The position numbers were made by a program, and so were the translations under genes. 54,195 bases of DNA from JAFDWI01 sp964595905. GTDB lineage: Bacteria; Actinomycetota; Acidimicrobiia; Acidimicrobiales; Iamiaceae. The DNA lies in NCBI GenBank assembly GCA_964595905.1, contig CAZQSU010000007.1:1-54195 (forward strand), in the 5' to 3' direction. The notes beneath the pieces were generated by a model. It saw only the letters and a list, made by a program, of their open reading frames with translations. It did not search any database and was not told where the DNA came from. This document shows positions 7,890-16,227 of this stretch, piece by piece. Position 1 is the first letter of the stretch. Each line of letters opens with the position of its first letter.

Positions 7890-9017
7890 ATGAGCGGACG
7901 AGGCGCGACCCCACCGGCCGGCGATCACCGATCACGACTTCGGGTCGCCGTCACGCTCGAGCAGTGCTGGCACCGGGTTCCCGGCGGCACGGCGCGCGCC
8001 GCACTCGACCTGGTCGAGGCGATCCGTCGCACCTCGACCGTCGAATCGATCGGGGTCGCGGCCCGTCACCGTGGCGACCCACCCGAACCGTGGGTGCCGA
8101 CGATCCCCGTGGCGATGCTCGCGCTCCCGCGGCTCGCCCTGTATCAGGCGTGGCATCGACTCGGACGGCCACCGGTGCAGCGGGCGACCGGTCCGGTCGA
8201 CGTGATCCACGTCACCGGGGTGGCGATGCCGCCGCGCAGCGCGCCGATGGTGGTCACCCTGCACGATCTCGCGTTTCTCCGCTTCCCCGAGTTCTTCACC
8301 CGCAACGGCCTGCGATTCTTCGACGCCGCGCTCGAACGGATGCGACGCGACGCGGACGTGGTGCTGTGCTCGTCGGAGACGACCCGCGCCGATGCCGTGA
8401 CCGCGGGTTTCGACGCCGCCCGGCTGCGGGTGGTGCCCCTCGGCGTGGCTGCGCCCGACGTGGCCGCCGACGCCGTCGATGCCGTGCGCCGCCGGTTCGG
8501 GCTCACCGGTCGCTACGTCCTCCACCTGGGAACCGCCGAGCCGCGCAAGAACACCGCTGCGCTGGTGCGGATCGCCCCGACACTGCCCGACGACGTGACC
8601 GTCGTGCTCGCCGGCGGCGCAGGCTGGGGCGACGTAGGACACCCGGCGCCGGGTCGGCGGGTCGTCGACGTCGGCTTCGTCGGAGAAGCCGACAAGTGGG
8701 CGTTGCTCGCCGGGGCGGCCGTGTGCTGCGTACCGAGTCTGTGGGAGGGCTTCGGGCTTCCCGTCCTCGAGGCGATGGCGGTGGGTACGCCGGCGGTCAC
8801 CTCGGCGGGAACCTCGTTGGCGGAGGTCGCCGGTGACGCCGGTCTCTGTGTCGACCCTCGGGACGACGCCGCGCTGGCCGCGGCGCTGACGCGGGTTCTC
8901 GAGGACCCGGGAACGGCCGGTGACCTCGCCGCCAGAGGCCGGGCACGCGCGGCCTCGTTCACCTGGGAGCGGACGGCGGCGGCCACGGTGCGGGCCTACC
9001 GTGAGGTGGCAGCGTGA
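7890..9017 (+). CDS. Glycosyltransferase family 4 (first of three coupled)
   Basis: This is a GT-B fold retaining glycosyltransferase, predicted cytoplasmic or membrane-peripheral, using a nucleotide sugar. The 375-residue protein has the acceptor-side segment VTLHDLAFLRFPEFF. The linker motif LHLGTAEPRKN is typical of GT4 mannosyl/rhamnosyl-type enzymes. The EX7E-type donor motif lies in SLWEGFGLPVLEAMAVGTPAV. An upstream GTG at 7818 is in frame but would lie inside the G-rich tract, so the ATG at 7890, just before the first predicted strand, was chosen. Its stop overlaps the next glycosyltransferase gene by 4 bases. Donor and acceptor cannot be assigned from sequence. Confidence 0.88.
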   Translation: MSGRGATPPAGDHRSRLRVAVTLEQCWHRVPGGTARAALDLVEAIRRTSTVESIGVAARHRGDPPEPWVPTIPVAMLALPRLALYQAWHRLGRPPVQRATGPVDVIHVTGVAMPPRSAPMVVTLHDLAFLRFPEFFTRNGLRFFDAALERMRRDADVVLCSSETTRADAVTAGFDAARLRVVPLGVAAPDVAADAVDAVRRRFGLTGRYVLHLGTAEPRKNTAALVRIAPTLPDDVTVVLAGGAGWGDVGHPAPGRRVVDVGFVGEADKWALLAGAAVCCVPSLWEGFGLPVLEAMAVGTPAVTSAGTSLAEVAGDAGLCVDPRDDAALAAALTRVLEDPGTAGDLAARGRARAASFTWERTAAATVRAYREVAA

Positions 9018-10177
9018 CCGACCGGATGCGGGTGGGCATGAACCTGTTGTGGCTGCGTCCCGGGATCGTGGGGGGAAGCGAGGTCGCGGCGGTCTCGACG
9101 GTCGATGCCCTCGACCGGTTCGCCGCCGACGACGTCGAGTCGACCCTGTATGCCCAGCGGTCGTTCGTCCGCGCCCATCCCCGGATCGCCGAAGAAGTCC
9201 CCACCCGCACCGTCGAGGTGCCCGGCAACACCCGTGGGGCGCGGGTCGTGCTGGAGTCGGTCTGGCTCCCGCGTGTGGTGCGCCGTGACCGCATCGACGT
9301 GGTCCACTGCTACGGAGGCGTCGTGCCGCCCGGGCTGAGGGCGCTGAGCGTGTTGACCCTCCACGACGTGCAACCGCTCGAAACCGGCGCCGTGTTCGAG
9401 GCCACCAAGAAGGCCTGGCTGACCCGGATGATCCCGTCGTCGGTGAAGCGCGCTGCGGTCGTCGCCGTCCCGTCGCTCTTCGTCCGTGACCGGGTGGTCG
9501 CGCTTCTCGACGTCGACCCCGAAGCGATCGTCGTCGTTCCCCACGGGCTCGACGCCGACATGACCGTCGATCCGAGCGACCTGCCGGACCCAGAGGTGAT
9601 CCGGCGCCGATTCCGCCTCGATGCGCCGTACGTGCTGTATCCGGCGATCACCTACCCGCACAAGAACCACGCGACGCTCCTGCGGGCGTTCGCCGAGACC
9701 GTACGGCGGCACCCGACGGCCATCCTGGTCCTCGCAGGAGGAACCGGCGAGGCCGAACACGACGTCGTCGGGCTCGCCGAATCGCTCGGCATCGGGGACC
9801 GGATCCGCCGGATCGGACGGGTGTCGACCGACGAACGCGATGTGTTGCTGCGTTCTGCGGCGGTGCTGGCGTTCCCTTCACGCTACGAAGGGTTCGGTCT
9901 GCCCGTGCTCGAGGCGTTCTGTGCCGACACACCGGTCGTCGCCTCCTCCGCGGGGTCGCTTCCCGAAGTGGTCGGCGACGCCGGGGCGCTCATCGACCCC
10001 GACGACGTCGACGGATGGTCCCGGGCCATGGACGAGGCGATCGAGGGTGGCGGGTCCTCGCCGGAGGCGAGCCGTCGCCGCGAAGCCCAGGCGGCGCGGT
10101 TCCGGTGGCGGACCATCGTGCCGCAACTCGTCGGGTTGTACCGGCGAGCCCTGGCCGAACCGGGGAGCCGCGGATGA
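9014..10177 (+). CDS. Glycosyltransferase family 4 (second of three coupled)
   Basis: This 387-residue GT-B glycosyltransferase is translationally coupled at both ends by GTGA/ATGA overlaps. It shows an N-terminal GVVGGSE-like glycine turn (LRPGIVGGSEVAAV), the mid-protein LTLHDVQPLE segment and the interdomain YPAITYPHKNH motif. The C-terminal donor site is FPSRYEGFGLPVLEAF, with the two acidic residues of EX7E. It resembles the GT4 enzymes that transfer mannose, rhamnose or similar sugars in capsule and O-antigen loci. Being in one operon with two further glycosyltransferases, it probably adds one residue of the same repeat unit. Specificity is unknown. Confidence 0.88.
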   Translation: MTDRMRVGMNLLWLRPGIVGGSEVAAVSTVDALDRFAADDVESTLYAQRSFVRAHPRIAEEVPTRTVEVPGNTRGARVVLESVWLPRVVRRDRIDVVHCYGGVVPPGLRALSVLTLHDVQPLETGAVFEATKKAWLTRMIPSSVKRAAVVAVPSLFVRDRVVALLDVDPEAIVVVPHGLDADMTVDPSDLPDPEVIRRRFRLDAPYVLYPAITYPHKNHATLLRAFAETVRRHPTAILVLAGGTGEAEHDVVGLAESLGIGDRIRRIGRVSTDERDVLLRSAAVLAFPSRYEGFGLPVLEAFCADTPVVASSAGSLPEVVGDAGALIDPDDVDGWSRAMDEAIEGGGSSPEASRRREAQAARFRWRTIVPQLVGLYRRALAEPGSRG

Positions 10178-11439
10178 ACGTGCTGGTGTTGTGCCCGCAC
10201 TTCGCGCCCGACACGGCGCCGACCGGGACGGTCATGACCAGCATCGTCGAGGGACTCGGTGCGCTGGGTCACCGCCTGCACGTCGTCACCTCCGTGCCCT
10301 GGTACGAGCATCACCGGGTCGAGCCGGACTGGCGCGGGTCGGTCGTGCACCACGCCTCGACCGCTTGGGGCACCGTGTCGCGGGTGCATCCCTTCGCGGG
10401 GAGCAAGACCAACCTGGCCTCCCGGGCGCTCGGATTCGCCGGGTTCACCGGTCTGAGTGGCCTGACGGCCGCGCTGAGTGTGAGCCGGCCCGACGTGGTG
10501 CTGGCGATGTCCCCGCCGATCACGCTCGGGTGCGCGGGGGTGGCGGTGGGCCGCATGCGCCGCATCCCGGTCGTGTTCAACGTCCAGGACATCTTTCCCG
10601 ACGTCGCCGTCGACCTGGGGATGCTGACCGACCCGCGACTGATCGCCGCCGCCCGGGCGCTGGAGCGTTCGATCTACGCGGCCGCTGACGCGGTCACGGT
10701 GCTCTCTGACGACCTCCGGGCCAACGTCGCGGCCAAGGTCGCACCCGGCGCGGTCGACAAGGTCCGGGTGATCCCGAACTTCGTGGACACGACGAGGATC
10801 GTCCCGGCCGATCCCGAGAACGCCTACCGCCGTGAGCACGGGCTCACCGGCAAGCGGGTCGTGTTGTACGCGGGCAACGTGGGCCATTCCCAGTCGCTCG
10901 ACCTGGTGCTGCACGCGGCACGGGAGCTCGCCGCGGACCCGTCGGTGGTGTTCGTGATCAACGGTCAGGGTTCGGCCCGTGGCGCGCTCGAACACCAAGC
11001 GCGTGATCTCGCCAACGTGCTCTTCGTCGACTACCAGCCGGCGGAACGTCTCGGCGAGGTCCTCGCGGCGGGCGACATCCACCTGGTGCCGCTACGCCGC
11101 GGCCTGGCCAGTGCGAGTGTGCCGTCGAAGACCTATTCGATCCTCGCCGCCGGGCGCCCCTTCGTGGCCAGCGTCGACCCGGGTACCGAGATCGAGCGGA
11201 TCGCCGAGGCGTCCGGGGCGGGCCTCGCCGTGCCCCCCGACGACGCGCCCGCGTTCACCGGCGCCCTCCGTCGGCTCCTCGACGCTCCGGACCTCGCCGC
11301 CCGCATGGGTCGGGACGGGCGTCGGTGGGTCGAGGGGTGGGCGTCGCCCGCCGCGGTGGCACAGCTGTACGCGGATCTGTTCACCGAACTCGTCGGGCGG
11401 GGTGCCGGGGTGGCCGACGGGGCGCGGGCGAGTTGGTAG
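10174..11439 (+). CDS. Glycosyltransferase family 4, WbuB/colanic-type
   Basis: This 421-residue glycosyltransferase is of the WbuB/WcaI-like GT4 group. The N-terminus VLVLCPHFAPDTAPTG is typical of that group. The acceptor domain includes MSPPITLG and FNVQDIFPD, and the donor domain has LYAGNVGHSQSLD and VPSKTYSILAAGRPF. Members commonly transfer N-acetylated or fucosyl residues to an undecaprenyl-linked acceptor and have a hydrophobic patch near residues 85-105, also seen here, that may touch the membrane. It overlaps the preceding gene by 4 bases and ends 11 bases before a GDP-mannose pyrophosphorylase gene that has its own promoter hexamer. The sugar specificity is inference only. Confidence 0.88.
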   Translation: MNVLVLCPHFAPDTAPTGTVMTSIVEGLGALGHRLHVVTSVPWYEHHRVEPDWRGSVVHHASTAWGTVSRVHPFAGSKTNLASRALGFAGFTGLSGLTAALSVSRPDVVLAMSPPITLGCAGVAVGRMRRIPVVFNVQDIFPDVAVDLGMLTDPRLIAAARALERSIYAAADAVTVLSDDLRANVAAKVAPGAVDKVRVIPNFVDTTRIVPADPENAYRREHGLTGKRVVLYAGNVGHSQSLDLVLHAARELAADPSVVFVINGQGSARGALEHQARDLANVLFVDYQPAERLGEVLAAGDIHLVPLRRGLASASVPSKTYSILAAGRPFVASVDPGTEIERIAEASGAGLAVPPDDAPAFTGALRRLLDAPDLAARMGRDGRRWVEGWASPAAVAQLYADLFTELVGRGAGVADGARASW

Positions 11440-11442
11440 CGT
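11437..11442 (+). promoter_or_regulatory. -10 hexamer of a probably leaderless promoter (manC)
   Basis: TAGCGT overlaps the stop codon of the preceding glycosyltransferase gene and ends 8 bases before the GTG at 11451. It gives the nucleotidyltransferase gene its own likely start point. Confidence 0.45.
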
Positions 11443-11450
11443 CGACGCCC

Positions 11451-12458
11451 GTGACACGCGCCATCGTGCTGGTCGGCGGCTTCGGTACCCGCCTCCGGCC
11501 CCTGACCAATTCGACCCCCAAGCAGATGCTGCCGATCGTCAACCGTCCGATGATCGAACACGTGCTGGAGCACCTCGAGGGCCACGGCATCACCGACGCC
11601 GTCCTGTCGTTGGGTTACCGGCCCGATGCGTTCCAGGAGGCCTACCCGGGCGCCCGTCACGGGTCGGTACGCCTGGGCTATGCCGTCGAGCCCGAACCGC
11701 TCGACACCGCCGGCGCCATCCGCTTCGCGGCGCGTCACGCGGGCATCGACTCCACCTTCGTGGTCTGCAACGGCGACGTGTTGACCGACCTCGACGTCAC
11801 CGACCTGATCGCCCGCCACCGCGCCGCGGGGGCCGACGCGACGATCGCGCTGCACCGGGTCGCCGATCCGTCCGCGTTCGGGGTCGTGCCCACCGACGCG
11901 GACGGGCGGGTCGAGGCCTTCGTCGAGAAGCCACCTCCGGGCGAGGCGCCGACCGATGCCATCAACGCCGGCACCTACGTGTTGGAACCCTCCGTGCTCG
12001 ACCGGATCGCCGACGGCGTCGCGGTCTCGATCGAACGGGTCACCTTTCCCGAACTGGTCGCCACCCGCAAGCTGTTCGCGTTCGTGTCCGACACCTACTG
12101 GATCGACACCGGCACCCCCGCCAACTACCTCCAGGCGCAGTTCGACCTGCTCGACGGGCTGCGTGGCGCGGCCGTCGACGGCATCGATCCGGAGGCGATC
12201 GTCTCGTCGGATGCGATCGTGAAGCACTCGGTGATCGCCGAGCGGGTGGCCGTGGGGGCCGGGGCCAGCATCGTCGACTCGGTCGTCATGGCCGGCGCGA
12301 CCATCGGCGACGGGGTCGTGGTGAGCGGCTCGATCGTCGGTCCGGGGGCGCGCATCGGTGCCGGGGCCCGCCTCACCGGCCTGTCGGTGATCGGACTCGA
12401 AGCCGACGTGGCCCCGGGAGAGCAACTCGACGGTGTCCGACGTCCGGAACCGGCCTGA
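11451..12458 (+). CDS. manC: Mannose-1-phosphate guanylyltransferase (GDP-mannose pyrophosphorylase-like)
   Basis: This sugar-1-phosphate nucleotidyltransferase is predicted to make GDP-mannose from GTP and mannose-1-phosphate. The 335-residue protein starts with the nucleotide-binding signature GGFGTRLRPLTNSTPKQM (8-25). CNGDVLTDLD carries the metal-binding aspartate, and VEKPPPGEAPTDAINAGTY the sugar site. A C-terminal left-handed beta-helix of hexapeptide repeats (about 245-325) follows. This two-domain form resembles eukaryotic-type GMPP and mycobacterial Rv3264c rather than the ManC/PMI fusion. A glucose- or other NDP-sugar pyrophosphorylase cannot be excluded, but gmd, fcl and rmd nearby all need GDP-mannose. 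It overlaps the next epimerase gene by one base. Confidence 0.82.
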   Translation: MTRAIVLVGGFGTRLRPLTNSTPKQMLPIVNRPMIEHVLEHLEGHGITDAVLSLGYRPDAFQEAYPGARHGSVRLGYAVEPEPLDTAGAIRFAARHAGIDSTFVVCNGDVLTDLDVTDLIARHRAAGADATIALHRVADPSAFGVVPTDADGRVEAFVEKPPPGEAPTDAINAGTYVLEPSVLDRIADGVAVSIERVTFPELVATRKLFAFVSDTYWIDTGTPANYLQAQFDLLDGLRGAAVDGIDPEAIVSSDAIVKHSVIAERVAVGAGASIVDSVVMAGATIGDGVVVSGSIVGPGARIGAGARLTGLSVIGLEADVAPGEQLDGVRRPEPA

Positions 12459-13408
12459 TGCACGTCCTGGTCACCGGCGGTGCCGGGTTCATCGGGTCCA
12501 CGCTCGTCGATCGACTGCTCTCGGAAGGGCACACCGTCGACGTCGTCGACAACCTGTCGTCGGGCAAGCTGTCGAACCTCGCCGAGGCCCGCCGGGTGGG
12601 TCAGGGGCAGGTCACCTTCCACCGCATCGACGTCCGCGACCCGGGCATCGCGGCGCTGTTCGCCCACCGCCGGCCCGAGGTCGTGTTCCACCTGGCCGCC
12701 CAGATCGACGTGCGGGTGTCGGTGTCGGACCCGCTCGGTGATGCCGACATCAACGTCATGGGTGGGTTGAACGTCATCGAGGCCGCCCGTGCCTGCGGCG
12801 CGCGCAAGGTGGTGTTCGCCTCCAGCGGGGGCACGATCTACGGACAGGTCGACGACGAGGACTTCCCCGTCACCGAGGCGCATCCGCAGGTCCCGCTGTC
12901 GCCGTACGGCGTGGCCAAGAAGGTCACCGGCGACTACCTGGCCGCGTACCGTGAACTGCACGGTCTCGAGTTCACCGCGCTGGCACTGGCGAACGTGTAC
13001 GGACCGCGTCAGGACCCCCACGGCGAAGCGGGGGTCGTGGCCATCTTCGCGAATCGGCTGCTTGCAGGGGAGCCCTGTGTGATCTACGGCGACGGTTCCC
13101 AGACCCGGGACTACGTCTACGTCGACGACGTGGTCGACGCGTTCGCCCGCGCCACCGACCGGGCGGGCGGGTTGATCTGCAACATCGGCACGGCCACCGA
13201 GACATCGGTCGTCGAGTTGTACGAGACGATGGCCGCTGCCGCCGGGGTCGATGCCCGTCCCGACTTCCAGGCCGCCCGGCTGGGCGAGGTGGCCCGGAGT
13301 TCGCTGGACCCGTCCCGGGCGGAACTGCATCTGGGCTGGAAGCCCTGGACGGACCTGTCGACGGGCGCGGCCGCCGTGCTCGACTTCTTCCGCTCCCGCG
13401 ACGACTGA
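12458..13408 (+). CDS. NAD-dependent epimerase/dehydratase, GalE-like
   Basis: This 316-residue extended SDR enzyme is probably a UDP-glucose or UDP-N-acetylglucosamine 4-epimerase. The glycine loop TGGAGFIGS lies at 6-14 and DNLSSG near residues 29-34. The serine/threonine site is in FASSGGTIYG, and the tyrosine-lysine pair in SPYGVAKK. The NAD-binding and GDGSQTRDYVYVDD segments match the GalE/WbpP group. The ATG at 12458 overlaps the stop of the GDP-mannose pyrophosphorylase gene, so the two are co-translated. Its job is likely to supply a galacto- or epimerised sugar for the same glycan. The nucleotide (UDP or GDP) cannot be decided from the motifs. Confidence 0.85.
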   Translation: MHVLVTGGAGFIGSTLVDRLLSEGHTVDVVDNLSSGKLSNLAEARRVGQGQVTFHRIDVRDPGIAALFAHRRPEVVFHLAAQIDVRVSVSDPLGDADINVMGGLNVIEAARACGARKVVFASSGGTIYGQVDDEDFPVTEAHPQVPLSPYGVAKKVTGDYLAAYRELHGLEFTALALANVYGPRQDPHGEAGVVAIFANRLLAGEPCVIYGDGSQTRDYVYVDDVVDAFARATDRAGGLICNIGTATETSVVELYETMAAAAGVDARPDFQAARLGEVARSSLDPSRAELHLGWKPWTDLSTGAAAVLDFFRSRDD

Positions 13409-13521
13409 CCGCTCCGTCTACGGATCGACCGGTACCGTCGTCGGCGTGACCCGCGCTCCGCGGTCGTCCACGTCGACGGATCGGTCGCGGATCGGGTCGT
13501 CAGATGCCGGTGGTGCTGCAG

Positions 13522-13527
13522 TAGCCT
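13522..13527 (+). promoter_or_regulatory. Candidate -10 hexamer for the DrrAB-like exporter
   Basis: TAGCCT lies in the 247-base non-coding gap 13409-13655. It implies a leader of about 120 bases before the ATPase gene. No riboswitch or strong hairpin was recognised in the rest of the gap. Confidence 0.3.
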
Positions 13528-13655
13528 GACGTCCCTGCGGTGGCCGGTGCGCCGGTCGCCCGTGCGGACCGCCGATCGGAGTCGAGTCACCACACGTGGT
13601 GAGCTGCGCCGGTGACCGGTTCCGAGAGCCGATCGTCGTCGACGAAGGATTCCTG

Positions 13656-14642
13656 ATGGCCCCGATCATCGAAGCGCGTGGCCTCGTCAAGCGCTACCGA
13701 GTCAACCGATCCAGTACCGTCGCCGCCCTCGACGGCCTCGACCTGGTCGCCGAGTCCGGGCAACTGACCGCGCTGCTCGGCCCGAACGGCGCGGGAAAGA
13801 CCACGTTCGTGAGTGCCGTCGCGACCCTGTTGCGACCCGACGAGGGCGAACTGCAGGTCGCCGGGATCGACGCGTTCGCGCACCCCGCCGAGGTGCGCAG
13901 GGTCATCGGCCTCGCCGGCCAGTTCGCCTCGGTCGAACCGGCCATGACCGGCACCGAGAATCTCGAGCTCGTGGCCCGGCTCTTCGGGCTGGACCGCGAC
14001 GAATCCCGTCGGGCCGCCGCGGAGATCCTGGAACGTCTCGGACTCGCCGACGCCGGTGACCGGCTCGTGCGCAACTACTCCGGTGGGATGCGTCGGCGGC
14101 TCGACCTCGGCGCCAGTCTCGTGGGTCGGCCGCGGCTGTTGCTGCTCGACGAGCCCACCACGGGACTCGACCCGCGGAGCCGCAGCGAACTGTGGGAGGC
14201 GATCCGCGAGTTGGTGGCCGACGGCACCGACGTGCTGCTGACGACGCAGTACCTGGAGGAGGCCGACCAGCTCGCGAAGAACGTCGTGATCGTCGACCAC
14301 GGTCGGGTCATCGCCGCGGGCACACCCGCATCGCTCAAGGACCGCTCGGGACGGGACGTGATCGAGGTCCGCCCGAACGACCCGGATCATCTGTCGACCG
14401 TCGCGGGGGTGCTCGCCGCCGTCGGCGTGGAGGAGCCCCGTGTCGATCCCGACACCGGGCGCGTCACCGTGCCGGTCGACTCGGGCGCCGACGATCTCAC
14501 CCGGGTCGTCCTCGAGTTGAACGAACGCGGTGTGACCTTCGACGACATCGGCCTGCGACGGCCGACGCTGGACGAGGTGTTCCTCGCGCTGACCGGCCAA
14601 CCGCTCGAAGCCGAAGCCGACGAGAAGGAGGTACTCGCATGA
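13656..14642 (+). CDS. ABC exporter ATP-binding protein, DrrA-like
   Basis: This is the ATPase of a daunorubicin-resistance-type (ABC-2) exporter. The 328-residue protein has Walker A GPNGAGKT (42-49), the signature YSGGM (141-145), Walker B LLLLDEP with the D-loop TGLDPRS, and a switch histidine region near TTQYLEEAD. A C-terminal DUF4162-like domain (about 235-310) is typical of DrrA. The ATG at 13656 is preceded by GAAGGA, a reasonable ribosome binding site; an earlier in-frame GTG at 13596 lacks one. Its stop overlaps the permease start by 4 bases. The substrate is unknown; members export drugs, lipids or glycolipids. It is distinct from the Wzm/Wzt polysaccharide exporter at 21.8-24.0 kb. 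Confidence 0.92.
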   Translation: MAPIIEARGLVKRYRVNRSSTVAALDGLDLVAESGQLTALLGPNGAGKTTFVSAVATLLRPDEGELQVAGIDAFAHPAEVRRVIGLAGQFASVEPAMTGTENLELVARLFGLDRDESRRAAAEILERLGLADAGDRLVRNYSGGMRRRLDLGASLVGRPRLLLLDEPTTGLDPRSRSELWEAIRELVADGTDVLLTTQYLEEADQLAKNVVIVDHGRVIAAGTPASLKDRSGRDVIEVRPNDPDHLSTVAGVLAAVGVEEPRVDPDTGRVTVPVDSGADDLTRVVLELNERGVTFDDIGLRRPTLDEVFLALTGQPLEAEADEKEVLA

Positions 14643-15478
14643 CGACCACGACGCTCGATGCCACCGCCCCCCGCAGCGCGCTCGGCGTGGCGCGGGGAGC
14701 CGGGTTCGCGACCACGTCGATCTCCTCGGCCCGCCGCACGGTGCTGCAGTTCTTCCGCACGCCCCAGGTGCTGGTGATGGGGACGGTGCAGGGGGCCATG
14801 TTCCTCATCATGTTCCGTTACGTGTTCGGGGGCGCGATCTCGACCGGCGGCGCTCTGAGTTACGTCGACTTCCTCGTCCCCGGGTTCCTGGCGACGATCG
14901 TGTTGTGGACGGGCATGTCCGCGGCCTCGGGCGTCGCGGAGGACGCCGCGACCGGGGTCCACGACCGGCTTCGGTCGCTGCCGATCCCTCGGGTCGCGGT
15001 GGTCGTCGGCCGTGCCTTCGCCGACACCGCGCTGACCGCCTGGGGGCTGTTGGTGACCGGGCTGTTGAGCTTCGCCATCGGGTTCCGGGTGCACGCGCCG
15101 GCGCTCGACGTGCTCGCCGGGTTCGGGCTGATCGTCGTGGCCGGGTTCGCGTTCTCGTGGGTGTTCATCCTCATCGGACTCGTCGGCGGCAATGCGCAGG
15201 CCGCGCAGGGATTGTCGATGCTGGTGATCCCGTTCTCGTTCGTCTCCTCAGCGAACGTGCCGGTCGCTTCGATGCCCGGTTGGTTGCAGCCCTTCGCCGC
15301 CAACCAGCCGGTGAGCGTGCTGATCAACGCGGTGCGGTGTCTGATGCAGGGCGGTGCCGAGCGGGTGGGGATCGGGCATTCGACCGGCTACTGGATCGTG
15401 CTCACGCTGGTGTGGTGCGCGGGGATCACCATCGTGTTCGGCGCGTTGGCCGCCCGGCGGTTCGCGAAGATGCGCTGA
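14639..15478 (+). CDS. ABC-2 type exporter permease, DrrB-like
   Basis: This 279-residue integral membrane protein has about six predicted membrane segments, in the order expected of ABC-2 permeases. The conserved cytoplasmic segment after the second helix (ASGVAEDAATGVHDRLRSLP) contains the ExxxGxxxRLR-like motif that contacts the ATPase. It overlaps the DrrA-like gene by 4 bases, so the pair forms one exporter, probably as a homodimer of each subunit. The transported compound cannot be inferred from sequence. The surrounding envelope genes make a lipid or glycan-lipid substrate plausible, though antibiotic export is an alternative. Confidence 0.92.
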   Translation: MTTTTLDATAPRSALGVARGAGFATTSISSARRTVLQFFRTPQVLVMGTVQGAMFLIMFRYVFGGAISTGGALSYVDFLVPGFLATIVLWTGMSAASGVAEDAATGVHDRLRSLPIPRVAVVVGRAFADTALTAWGLLVTGLLSFAIGFRVHAPALDVLAGFGLIVVAGFAFSWVFILIGLVGGNAQAAQGLSMLVIPFSFVSSANVPVASMPGWLQPFAANQPVSVLINAVRCLMQGGAERVGIGHSTGYWIVLTLVWCAGITIVFGALAARRFAKMR

Positions 15479-15513
15479 CGCCGGCGGTCGCCGTCGGTCG
15501 GGCGGAGCCCCGG

Positions 15514-16227
15514 TCAGCGGAAGAGGTCCTCGGCGGCGCTCCTGACGATCTCGGCGCGTACCTCGCCGCGCCGTAGCCAGGTCGCGTCGACGCCGCGGAC
15601 GATCGCCACGGGAACCTGTGCGGCCTTGCCCATCACGAGTTCCGCGGCGCCGGCGATCTCGTCGACGACCGCGACCTCGGTGACGGCGAGTTCGCGGCCG
15701 GTCGCATCGGCGGTGCCGCGCAGATCGAGGATGGCCCCGATGCCCGCGCAGCCGATCGCCACATCGGTCACCCCGCGGCGCCACACCCGCCCGAAGGTGT
15801 CAGAGACGATCACCGCGACGCTCACGCCGGCGTGGTGGCGCAGACCGTCGCGGATCCGCCGTGCAGACCGGTCGGGGTCCACCGGCAGCAGCGCCGCCCA
15901 ACCGTCGTCGACGTTCGACAGATCCACACCGGCGTTCGCGCAGATGAAGCCGTGCCGCGTCTGGCTGATCACGAGTTCGCCGCGCCGCCGCAGCACCCGC
16001 TCGGACTCGGATTCGACCACGCGACGCCCGGTGGGGTCGTCGGGGTCGGTACGCACCAGCCGACCCTCGGCCTTGGACACGATCTTCTGGGTCACCACGA
16101 CGACATCGCCGTCGCGCAGTCGGGTCTCGCCATCGCCCGCGCCGGCGATGATCGGTGCCAGGTCGTCGCCGGGAGTGATCTCGCCGATCCCCTCGAAACC
16201 CAGGATCTCGAGACGCGCGGCGGTCAC
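15514..16227 (-). CDS. cofE: Coenzyme F420-0:L-glutamate ligase (stand-alone CofE)
   Basis: This enzyme adds gamma-linked glutamates to F420-0 (or dehydro-F420-0) using GTP. The 237-residue protein contains the CofE signatures VVVTQKIVSKAEGR, SDTFGRVWRRGVTDVAIG with its metal and GTP contacts, and HGFICANAGVDLSN. Mycobacterial FbiB fuses this domain to a C-terminal nitroreductase-like domain that reduces dehydro-F420-0. That domain is absent here, since the frame stops after the CofE fold. The GTG start at 16227 overlaps the fbiA stop by 4 bases. A separate reductase must be encoded elsewhere if the organism makes mature F420. Confidence 0.93.
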   Translation of the reverse strand: MTAARLEILGFEGIGEITPGDDLAPIIAGAGDGETRLRDGDVVVVTQKIVSKAEGRLVRTDPDDPTGRRVVESESERVLRRRGELVISQTRHGFICANAGVDLSNVDDGWAALLPVDPDRSARRIRDGLRHHAGVSVAVIVSDTFGRVWRRGVTDVAIGCAGIGAILDLRGTADATGRELAVTEVAVVDEIAGAAELVMGKAAQVPVAIVRGVDATWLRRGEVRAEIVRSAAEDLFR